DNA of 64,000 bases, from the NCBI RefSeq assembly GCF_016808335.1, contig NC_053150.1, forward strand, positions 30,744,238-30,808,237, given 5' to 3'. Shown here piece by piece: positions 23,434 through 31,774 of this stretch. The notes beneath the pieces are model-generated. The model worked only from the letters and a program-made list of their open reading frames with translations. It did no database searches and was not told where the DNA came from. The DNA is from Panicum virgatum (taxonomy: Eukaryota; Streptophyta; Magnoliopsida; Poales; Poaceae). The position numbers and the translations under genes were made by a program. Every line of letters begins with the position of its first letter. Within the stretch, counting starts at the first letter, position 1.

Positions 23434-24081
23434 ATCAAGTTGCAAAGGAAAGATTTGCTCCCAGTTCTGTCTTTGTGTCAAAATCTTATTTCACATTTTG
23501 ATTCTAGAGCTTTTCCGTTTCTAACCCCCACGTGGACTTCCACTATTGTCGCTACAGCTAAGATCTGTATTGAGTTGCCGGACTGCTGTCCAGGTCCGGA
23601 CCCCCTTGCTGCTGGGAGAGGGGTCTGGATCCCTAGGGACCTGCTCTGGAGTGGGGGTGTTTGTTTCCTGGGGTGGTCCGGAGTCCTTGAAAGCATCTAG
23701 GCCCCTAATTCGAGTTTTGGTAATTAATGACAACGGTTTGTGGATTAACGATTTCATTTGAGATAATGAGTATAGGTTGATCCACGGATAAAAGAGATTC
23801 GGTTGTGTACGTATGGAATTTTGGAGATGATGAGCAAAGCTCGGGCTCAAGGCAAAGGTATAAAATAGGGCCTTTGTATTTTACCGGTCACAAGGCGTTT
23901 AGTGGTTGAAAAGTGACCGGATTTGTTGGATAGTTAGCCGTTCTATCAAGAGGGGTTGTGTACTCATGCTTGACGGGTCTTTAGTGCCATTTTGCTCAAA
24001 ATGTCTAGTTGCATGCATGAGGGCTAACGGCGTTTTGAAAAGATTTGAAATAGACTAAGTTCGAGAGCTCACTGAGTAACG

Positions 24082-24650
24082 GCGGACAGTCCGCACCTGA
24101 GGGGCGGACAGTCCGCGCCCGTTCCAGAGAGCTTGCAGAGGCTCTGGTGGGCTGGCGGACAGTCCGGCCCAGAGGGGCGGACAGTCCGCGATCGTTCCAG
24201 AGAGCTTGCAGAGGCTCTGGTGGGCTGGCGGACAGTCCGGCCCAGGTGGGCGGACGGTCCGCTACTGTATTTCATTTTTGTACCAGAAAGGGTGTCTCTC
24301 TGGTGTGGGCTTCAAAGTTGAACGGCGGACAGTCCGGCCATGGGGCGCGGACGGTCCGCCGGCTAATTTCAAATTTGTACCAGAGACGTTGTTTCTCTGG
24401 TTTGGGCTGAAAAGTTAAACTGCGGACGGTCCGCTCCTGAGGCGCGGACGGTCCGCAGGCTAATCTCAAAGTTGTTCCAGAGACGATGTTAGTCTCTGGT
24501 GGGTTGGAACTCTTAACTGCGGACGGTCCGCCACTGGGGAGCGGACGGTCCGCCAGGGCTTAACGGCTAGTTCTGACATGCATTAAATGCACTCTGACTC
24601 ACTGGTTTATAATGGCGGACAGTCCGGTTTTTGAACCGCGGACGGTCCGC
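24082..24650 (+). repeat. Array of seven pairs of the 13-bp palindrome GCGGACRGTCCGC
   Basis: Copies start at 24082/24104, 24155/24177, 24228/24250, 24325/24347, 24422/24444, 24519/24541 and 24615/24638. The spacing is 22 bp in six pairs and 23 bp in the last. Pairs repeat every 73, 73, 97, 97, 97 and 96 bp. Ten copies are perfect. The four imperfect ones (24155, 24228, 24325, 24615) all end in G instead of C, are all the first member of a pair and all have A in the centre. The central base is A or G in every copy, and the spacers are unlike one another. Between pairs lies an imperfect inverted repeat of CCAGAGA and TCTCTGG type. The array sits just upstream of the LTR TATA box and is repeated in the 3' LTR from 34317. 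Confidence 0.93.
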
Positions 24651-24695
24651 GACTTCGCAGAAAAGAGTGTAACGGCTAGTTTTTGGAGGGATGTC

Positions 24696-24703
24696 TATAT
24701 ATA
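24696..24703 (+). promoter_or_regulatory. Copia LTR TATA box
   Basis: TATATATA lies 46 bp after the last palindrome. The 3' LTR has TATATA here, two bases shorter. Confidence 0.7.
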
Positions 24704-25424
24704 CCCAATGCCCGGCCATTGGGTGACTCTCTTGGCCATTTGGATAGCATTCTTGACACATTAGAGCTAAGGCATCCCTCTCTCACACACACTTGCTTAG
24801 AGATTGCATTTTTAAGAGTGTGAGAGCTTCCTAGTGCATTGCATCAAGAGTTTGAGCTTTGTGGCATTAGGGAAACTTCAAGCAAGCGTCATCAACTTGT
24901 TACTCTTGGGAGTTGCCGCTCCCTAGACGGCTTGGAGAAGTGGATTTCGTGGAGCACCTCCAAGGAGATTGTTGAGGAGCCCCGATTTCGGTTGTGAGAG
25001 GTCTTGTGCTCACCTCACCGGAGTGGTGAAGAGCAACTCTAGTGGAATCGAGGTGTGGAGCGGTTCCTTGATTCAAGCCGGCTCAAGATCAAGAGGTTCT
25101 TGATAGAGGAGCGGTTGATTCTTGGAATCCACCTCAACGTGGATTAGGGGTGACCGGCAAGTCATCGACACCACGGGATATATTCTTGTGTCAAGCTCGG
25201 TTACTACTCTTGCTCTCTTTTATTCTTGTCTTTACTTTGAGCAATTTACTTTACTAGAGCTTGATTCGTGTCTTGTCACCCTAGGTTGCAAACCCATCTA
25301 GAGATTGTAATAGCTTGACATAGGGCTTTCCTTTGTTACTAATTAAATTTCTCTAGTGTTGTTGGTTTTAGATTTTAAACCGCCTATTCACCCCCCCTCT
25401 AGTCGGTGTTCTTGATCCTACAAG

Positions 25425-25436
25425 TGGTACCAGAGC
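25425..25436 (+). other. Copia primer-binding site
   Basis: TGGTACCAGAGC follows the LTR after two bases. It differs by one base from TGGTATCAGAGC, the usual complement of plant initiator Met-tRNA. Confidence 0.8.
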
Positions 25437-25481
25437 TAAGTACTCCATTAATTAAGGATTTAACCATCTTGGAGTAGAACA

Positions 25482-27377
25482 ATGACTAGTGATCATGGGA
25501 TTCATGTTGGGAAGCCACCGTTCTTTGATGGGAACAATTATGATTATTGGAAGACTAGGATGTCGGCTCATCTCAAAGCCATGAGTAGAAAGCTATGGAG
25601 AGTAGTAAATGATGGATATGTCATTTTGGACCCAAAGAGTTTGACACCCCTAGATGAGGAAAATGAGACACTAAATGATCAAGGGGTTAATGTGCTCTTT
25701 AGTGCTCTTGATGTAAATGAATTCAATAGAGTCAAGAGCCTCACAAATGCAAATGATATATGGAAGAAGCTCATGGAAATTCATGAGGGTACATCAACGG
25801 TGAAGGAGGCCAAACTATACTTGCTTAAAGGAAATTTTAGTGAATTCACCATGAAGAAGGATGAGAGCATAGCCGAGATGTTCAACCGGCTAAATGACAT
25901 TGTAAATGATCTCAAGGGACTTGGATTTGAGGTACCGGATGGGGATTTCAACCACAAGTTTCTTAGATGTCTTCCGGAAAGATATGACACAATTGTGACC
26001 TTACTTGTAAGGTCAAATGTGAAGACCGCAACTCCCACACAAATATTGGGAGAAATTCTCACCCATGACATGTTCAAGAAATCTCAAGATGAAGCTCATG
26101 GTGGAGAAATTGATATGAAAAAGAAAAGTGTGGCATTCAAAGCTCAAGATAGCAAAAATGAAGAAGAAAGTGGATGCCAAGAAGAAGAATCGGATGAGGA
26201 GATGGCTCTTTTTGTCAAGAGATTCAATAGAATGATGAGCAAGAAGAGCTTTGGCAAGAGAGGTCAATCATCAAGAAAAAATCCTTTTGTGGACAAGACT
26301 TGCTTTAATTGTGGTGAAGTAGGTCATATCATTGTCAATTGTCCAAACAAGAAAAAGGACAAGAAAAATGATGAAAAGAAGAAGAAGAAGTTCATCAAGA
26401 AGAAAAAGAATGGCCAAGCTTATTTTGTTGAATGGGATTCCGATGCAAGCTCCGATGATGATGATGATGATGATGACAAGCCATCCAAGGGAGTTGCCGG
26501 GATCGCCATCAAGGAGGCTCCATCACTCTTCTCTACACCACATTGTCTTATGGCAAAGGGTGGTGCAAAGGTACAACAAGATGATGAACTTAATGAACTT
26601 TCATATGATGATCTTGTTGAAATGCTTAATGATGCCGATGAATTCATGACAAAGGAAAAGGCTAAGTTGAGGGACTTGAAGTTGAAGTTTACTTCTCTTC
26701 AAGATTCCTATGAGGAGCTAAAGACTTCTCATGAGAATCTCAAAGAAACTCATGAGAAGCTTGAGGAAGCTCACAATACCTTGCTTAGTCATGAAAGAAA
26801 AGCAACATTGAGCATTGGTGTTAGTTGTGATTTAATTGATGATAAATCTTGTGGCTCTAGCTCTACTAGTTCTTTGTGCACTAAAATTGATAACTCATCT
26901 TGCAATGAATCTCTCATTATGGAAAATGATTTATTAAAAAAAGAGGTTACTTGCTTGACAAATGATTTGAGAAAATGCTATGATAGTAGAGCAAAGTTTA
27001 ATCATTGTTGGGCAAGCCAAAAGTTCACCTTGAACAAGCAAGGGTTTGGATATATTCCTAAGAAAGGGAAGAAGGCTTTTGTGCAAACCAAAACTACCTT
27101 TGTGAAGAGTAGTGGCAAGCCATATTGTGAAAAATGCAAGAAGGTTGGACATGTTGAGAAGAATTGCACCAACAAGAAAGTCATATCCTTTGATTCAAGT
27201 TACATGCTTATGAAAAATTCAAATGGCAATGTTAGTGCAAAATTTGTTGGGATACCTATAAATGGTGCTAAAAAGAATGCCATTTGGGTGCCAAAAGTCT
27301 TGGTCACTAATGTGGTTACTAACGTTCAAGGATCCAAGAAAGTTTGGGTACCTAAAAAGGTTACTTCCTCTTTGTAG
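25482..27377 (+). CDS. Copia Gag (631 aa)
   Basis: Structural protein that packages the element's RNA in cytoplasmic particles. Residues about 10-200 form the UBN2/copia gag region ('FFDGNNYDYWKTRM' near the start, 'LYLLKGNFSEF', 'LPERYD'). A CCHC zinc knuckle (C-F-N-C..GH..C) lies at about 273-286. After it come Lys-rich and Asp-rich runs and a Glu/Lys-rich coiled coil at about 385-445. A second knuckle (C-E-K-C..GH..C) is at about 549-562. The ORF is undamaged and begins 45 bases after the primer site. It ends at TAG 27375-27377, and the next codon in the same frame opens pol with no frameshift. Most copia elements make one uninterrupted Gag-Pol, so the stop either needs readthrough or is a recent mutation. 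Confidence 0.92.
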   Translation: MTSDHGIHVGKPPFFDGNNYDYWKTRMSAHLKAMSRKLWRVVNDGYVILDPKSLTPLDEENETLNDQGVNVLFSALDVNEFNRVKSLTNANDIWKKLMEIHEGTSTVKEAKLYLLKGNFSEFTMKKDESIAEMFNRLNDIVNDLKGLGFEVPDGDFNHKFLRCLPERYDTIVTLLVRSNVKTATPTQILGEILTHDMFKKSQDEAHGGEIDMKKKSVAFKAQDSKNEEESGCQEEESDEEMALFVKRFNRMMSKKSFGKRGQSSRKNPFVDKTCFNCGEVGHIIVNCPNKKKDKKNDEKKKKKFIKKKKNGQAYFVEWDSDASSDDDDDDDDKPSKGVAGIAIKEAPSLFSTPHCLMAKGGAKVQQDDELNELSYDDLVEMLNDADEFMTKEKAKLRDLKLKFTSLQDSYEELKTSHENLKETHEKLEEAHNTLLSHERKATLSIGVSCDLIDDKSCGSSSTSSLCTKIDNSSCNESLIMENDLLKKEVTCLTNDLRKCYDSRAKFNHCWASQKFTLNKQGFGYIPKKGKKAFVQTKTTFVKSSGKPYCEKCKKVGHVEKNCTNKKVISFDSSYMLMKNSNGNVSAKFVGIPINGAKKNAIWVPKVLVTNVVTNVQGSKKVWVPKKVTSSL

Positions 27378-30300
27378 GTGAATTACAAGTCCGGGGGAAG
27401 ACATTGGGTGCTTGATAGTGGATGCACTCAACACATGACCGGAGATCAAATGATGTTTTCCTCTCTAGATGAGAATGTTGGTGGCTATAGTGACATTATC
27501 TTTGGTGACAATAGCCGGGGCAAAGTCAAAGGAGTTGGTACAATTCCTATCTCAAGCAATCATTCTCTCTCAAATGTATTGTTAGTTGATTCTCTCAAGT
27601 TTAATCTCTTAGCGGTCACTCAACTTTGTGATTTTGGATATAAGTGTAGTTTCACTAAAGATGATGTTGTAGTGACTAGCTTGGATGGAAAAGATCACAT
27701 CTTTACGGGATTTAGACATGAGGATGTATATCTTGTGGATTTTGCAACTAAAGAGGCAAATTTGTCCACTTGCTTATTCACTCAATCATCTTTGGGTTGG
27801 TTATGGCATAGAAGGCTTGGTCATGTTGGCATGAAACAACTCAACCGACTTTTGAAGCATGATTTAGTAGTTGGCTTGAAGAATGTGAAGTTTGATAAAG
27901 ATAAGCTTTGTAGTGCATGTCAAGCCGGAAAGCAAGTTGCAAATACTCATCCCACTAAGAGTGTCATGTCAACCGAGAGACCTTTGGAATTATTGCACAT
28001 GGATTTATTTGGTCCTACAACTTATAGAAGTATTGGTGGAAATTGCTATTGTCTTGTGGTAGTGGATGATTACTCAAGATACACATGGGTTTTCTTTCTT
28101 CATGACAAGGCCGATACATATGACACATTCAAGAAATTCTTTACAAGGGCCGAAAATGAATTTGAGCTCAAAGTGAAGAAAGTGAGGAGTGACAATGGAA
28201 GTGAGTTTAGAAACACAAGAGTTGAGGAATGGTGTGATGAGAAAGGAATCAAGCATGAATTCTCAACCAAGTACACTCCGGAACAAAATGGTCTTGTTGA
28301 GAGGAAAAATAGAACCTTGATTGATATGGCAAGATCAATGCTCTCCGAGTATAATGTTTCGGATAGTTTTTGGGCCGAAGCAATCAACACGGCTTGTCAT
28401 GCCTCAAATAGATTGTATTGCCATAGATTTCATAACAAGACCCCATATGAGTTGCTCATTGGAAGGAAGCCAAATATATCATATTTTAGAGTGTTTGGTT
28501 GCAAATGCTATATTCTCAAGAAGGGAACTCGGTTATCAAAGTTTCAAAGCAAATGTGATGACGGTTTTCTTCTTGGATATTCATCTAGTAGCAAGGCTTA
28601 TCGGGTCTACAACAAAACACATGGCATTGTTGAAGAAGCATATGATGTTGAGTTTGATGAAACCAATGGGTCTCACAATGAACAAGAAAATCTTGATGAT
28701 GTGAGAAGTGATGGTTTGAGAAATGCAATGAAAAATATGTCAATTGGTGATGTTAGACCAAGAGAAGAAGATGAAGATGAAGTTGGTCCTTCTATCTCTA
28801 TTAGAGTTAATCCTTCAACTTCTATCTCAAATGATCAAGCACAACAAAATATACAAGATTCAAGTAATGATGATTCTCAAGTACAAGATCAAGTTGGTTC
28901 ATCTAGTGCACCTTCTTCATCAACTCAAGAACCCATTATTCCTCAAAGAATTCATCATGTTCTTGCAAAGGATCATCCGGTGGATCAAATCATGGGTGAC
29001 ATTAGTAAGGGTGTCCAAACTCGATCTCGCATTGCTTCATTTTGTGAACATTATTCTTTTGTATCTTTTCTTGAACCTAACCGTGTAGATGAAGCATTGA
29101 GAGATCCGGATTGGGTGAATGCTATGCATGAAGAATTAAATAATTTCACCCGGAATCAAGTTTGGGATTTAGTTGAGAGGCCCAAGAATTATAATGTTAT
29201 TGGCACTAAATGGGTCTTTAGAAACAAGCAAAATGAAGATGGAATGGTTGTGAGGAACAAGGCAAGATTGGTCGCTCAAGGCTTCACTCAAGTCGAAGGT
29301 TTGGATTTCGGTGAAACTTTTGCTCCCGTTGCTAGATTAGAAGCTATTAGAATTTTATTAGCTTATGCTTGCTCTCACAACATTAAACTTTTTCAAATGG
29401 ATGTGAAAAGTGCTTTCTTGAATGGCAAAATTAGTGAACTTGTTTTTGTTGAGCAACCTCCCGGTTTTGAAGATCCCAAGAAGCCAAATCATGTATACAA
29501 GCTCTCTAAAGCTCTTTATGGTCTTAAGCAAGCTCCACGAGCTTGGTATGAAAGATTGAGGGATTTTCTTATCTCTAAGGGCTTCAAAATTGGTAAGGTT
29601 GATACTACCTTGTTCACTAAAGATATTGGTAAAGACTTGTTTGTTTGTCAAATTTACGTCGATGATATTATCTTTGGTTCAACTAACCCAAGTTTTTGTA
29701 AGGAATTTGGTGAAATGATGTCTAGGGAATTTGAGATGTCCATGATTGGTGAATTGAGTTTCTTTCTTGGACTTCAAATCAAGCAACTCAAGGAAGGCAC
29801 CTTTGTGTGTCAATCAAAATATGTGAAGGATATCTTGAAGAAATTTGGAATGGAAGATGCAAAACCAATCAAGACTCCTATGGCCACAAATGGGCATCTC
29901 GACCTAGATGAGGGAGGTAACCCGGTTGACCAAAAGCTTTACCGTTCTATGATTGGTAGTTTGCTTTATTTGACCGCATCTAGGCCCGACATCATGTTTA
30001 GTGTTTGCATGTGTGCACGATTTCAAGCCGCACCTAGAGAATGTCATTTGACCGCCGTCAAGAGGATCTTGAGATACTTGAAATATTCTCCTAATATTGG
30101 CTTATGGTATCCCAAGGGTGCTCATTTTGATTTGGTTGGATTCTCGGATTCGGATTATGCGGGGTGCAAGGTTGATAGGAAGAGCACTTCCGGTGGTTGT
30201 CAATTTCTTGGAAGATCTCTTGTATCATGGTCATCAAAGAAGCAAAATTCCGTGGCTCTTTCAACCGCCGAAGCGGAATATATCTCGGCCGGAAGTTGTT

Positions 30301-30608
30301 GTGCTCAATTATTATGGATGAAGCAAACTCTTCTAGATTATGGTGTGAAATTTGATGAAATTCTCTTGTTGTGTGATAATGAAAGTGCCGTGAAGATTGC
30401 CTCTAATCCGGTTCAACATTCAAGAACCAAGCATATTGATATCCGCCATCATTTTCTTAGAGATCATGTGAACAAGGGTGATATCAAGATTGATGGTGTT
30501 GGCACGGATGATCAATTAGCCGATATCTTTACCAAGCCTTTGGATGAATCTCGGTTTTGCAAGTTGAGAAATGAGTTAAATATCATTGACTTCTCAAACG
30601 TGGCTTGA
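27378..30608 (+). CDS. Copia Pol: protease, integrase, reverse transcriptase, RNase H (1076 codons)
   Basis: The frame is the same as gag and begins right after its TAG. No ATG is needed if it is made by readthrough. The first codon is GTG. The protease has 'WVLDSGCTQHMTG'. The pre-integrase zinc region has 'WHRRLGHVG' and 'CSACQAGKQ'. The integrase D-D-E context is 'MDLFGP', 'VRSDNGSEF' and 'PEQNGLVERKNR'. RT has 'WVFRNK', 'MDVKSAFLNG' and 'YVDDIIFG'. RNase H has 'DSDYAGC', 'STAEAEYI', 'DNESAVKIA' and 'HSRTKHIDIRHHF'. All recognisable catalytic residues are present and no internal stop is seen, so this enzyme set looks functional. Confidence 0.94.
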   Translation: MNYKSGGRHWVLDSGCTQHMTGDQMMFSSLDENVGGYSDIIFGDNSRGKVKGVGTIPISSNHSLSNVLLVDSLKFNLLAVTQLCDFGYKCSFTKDDVVVTSLDGKDHIFTGFRHEDVYLVDFATKEANLSTCLFTQSSLGWLWHRRLGHVGMKQLNRLLKHDLVVGLKNVKFDKDKLCSACQAGKQVANTHPTKSVMSTERPLELLHMDLFGPTTYRSIGGNCYCLVVVDDYSRYTWVFFLHDKADTYDTFKKFFTRAENEFELKVKKVRSDNGSEFRNTRVEEWCDEKGIKHEFSTKYTPEQNGLVERKNRTLIDMARSMLSEYNVSDSFWAEAINTACHASNRLYCHRFHNKTPYELLIGRKPNISYFRVFGCKCYILKKGTRLSKFQSKCDDGFLLGYSSSSKAYRVYNKTHGIVEEAYDVEFDETNGSHNEQENLDDVRSDGLRNAMKNMSIGDVRPREEDEDEVGPSISIRVNPSTSISNDQAQQNIQDSSNDDSQVQDQVGSSSAPSSSTQEPIIPQRIHHVLAKDHPVDQIMGDISKGVQTRSRIASFCEHYSFVSFLEPNRVDEALRDPDWVNAMHEELNNFTRNQVWDLVERPKNYNVIGTKWVFRNKQNEDGMVVRNKARLVAQGFTQVEGLDFGETFAPVARLEAIRILLAYACSHNIKLFQMDVKSAFLNGKISELVFVEQPPGFEDPKKPNHVYKLSKALYGLKQAPRAWYERLRDFLISKGFKIGKVDTTLFTKDIGKDLFVCQIYVDDIIFGSTNPSFCKEFGEMMSREFEMSMIGELSFFLGLQIKQLKEGTFVCQSKYVKDILKKFGMEDAKPIKTPMATNGHLDLDEGGNPVDQKLYRSMIGSLLYLTASRPDIMFSVCMCARFQAAPRECHLTAVKRILRYLKYSPNIGLWYPKGAHFDLVGFSDSDYAGCKVDRKSTSGGCQFLGRSLVSWSSKKQNSVALSTAEAEYISAGSCCAQLLWMKQTLLDYGVKFDEILLLCDNESAVKIASNPVQHSRTKHIDIRHHFLRDHVNKGDIKIDGVGTDDQLADIFTKPLDESRFCKLRNELNIIDFSNVA

Positions 30609-30872
30609 AAACTAGCACATGTGGCATATGGTTCTTTCATGCACTTCTTGTTTCATTTTTATGAATTTTTGAGGTATTTTTGAGCCATTTATGAGTTTTC
30701 ATGATTCTACTCGATTTATTTTTGAATTCTTGTTGAAACTTGCTCATATAAGTCGTTTGAAGGTTTTCATGCAATATTTGAGATTTTTGGATTTTTATAT
30801 GAGCAATGATCCCAAATTGGAGTTGGAATTGAGAAAATTGGCAGAATTCAGACTTGTCAGATTTTTGGTAGC

Positions 30873-31628
30873 GCGGACGGTCCGCGGGTAATAGGCGGAC
30901 AGTCCGCCGTTAATTGGACTTGTTCACCAGAGGCTCTGCAGAGAAGTTGTCAACCGCAGAAATTCATTGCGGACAGTCTGCAAAAGGACCGCGGACGGTC
31001 CGCGCATGTTGGGCAGAGGAAGTTCAGTCAGTTGCAGTGTAAAAAATTTCAAAGGCGGACGGTCCGCCAAAGGACCGCGGACAGTCCGCGACTGGACAGA
31101 ATTGTGGGGTCGGCCAGACTTGACTTATATTGGATGTCCCCCTCACCTCCCCCACCAAACCGAACACATACTCCAAAAGTGTCTCTCTCTTTCTCTCTCA
31201 AGCACGTGGGGAAGACGACAAGGTCAAGCCCTTTTGGAGTGGTTCCCGGACGGTCCGAGCACATCCCCGGACTCTTCTCAAGATAGTGCATCATGTCCTC
31301 GCGGTATTTCAATGAATCCCTAACTCTTGTTCTTGGATTTCTTTATTGGAAAGAGTTAGGGTTAGATGCTCCGATCTATTTTTTGGCCATGGATTTTTGA
31401 AAATACTTGGGGGATCTTATTCCTAGTGATGAGGAGATGCTATAGTTTATTTTTGGTTGATGGATTTGAATCGAAACTCAAAATGTGGATGAATCAAAGA
31501 TGAGGGCGATTTTGTGTTCCTGCGCAGAACAGATGGGTCGCGGACAGTCCGCCTGCTGGACGCGGACGGTCCGCCGTGGTAGTTCATGAACCGCGGACGG
31601 TCCGCGTTCAGAAGTGCGGACGGTCCGC
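30873..31628 (+). repeat. Five further palindrome pairs between pol and ORF3
   Basis: Copies of GCGGACRGTCCGC start at 30873/30895, 30969/30991, 31055/31077, 31540/31562 and 31593/31616. The spacing is 22, 22, 22, 22 and 23 bp. The copy at 30969 has one mismatch. A degenerate single copy lies near 31248. The central base is again always a purine. Three pairs lie upstream of TTATAT (31125-31130) and a CT-rich patch (about 31183-31200). Two pairs lie downstream, before the ORF3 splice acceptor candidate. Confidence 0.92.
31125..31200 (+). promoter_or_regulatory. Candidate internal promoter for ORF3
   Basis: TTATAT lies 36 bp after the third palindrome pair. A pyrimidine patch of CTCTCTCTTTCTCTCTC type follows at about 31183-31200, the order seen in many plant core promoters. 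A possible 5' UTR intron would run from a GTATTT donor at about 31302 to the acceptor CTCAG at 31728. The layout resembles the LTR promoter, but transcription is inferred. Confidence 0.4.
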
Positions 31629-31774
31629 TAGTATCAGATTTTTCAGATCAGTGCTGAATTGAGTTATATCATTAAGGATTCATTCTATTGCTTTAGTAAT
31701 TGTTCTTATGGTTAAATCTTGATCTCAGGCCACCCCGGAAGATCATCAAGGTAGCTTCTAAAATCAAGAAGGCT

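Larger units (their letters stand above)
23688..25422 (+). repeat. Copia 5' LTR (1735 bp)
   Basis: Starts TGAAAGCATCTAGG and ends GATCCTACA. It contains the paired-palindrome array (24082-24650) and a TATA box (24696-24703). I saw differences from the 3' LTR only near 23869 (AAAGG against AAATG), in the TATA repeat, and near 25058 (GAGCGG against GAACGG). Confidence 0.95.

Noticed and set aside
24069..24470. Small ORFs of 60-90 codons on both strands of the copia LTR
   Set aside because: They only translate the palindrome array, with near-identical repeats on both strands. They are duplicated in the 3' LTR and have no gene structure.
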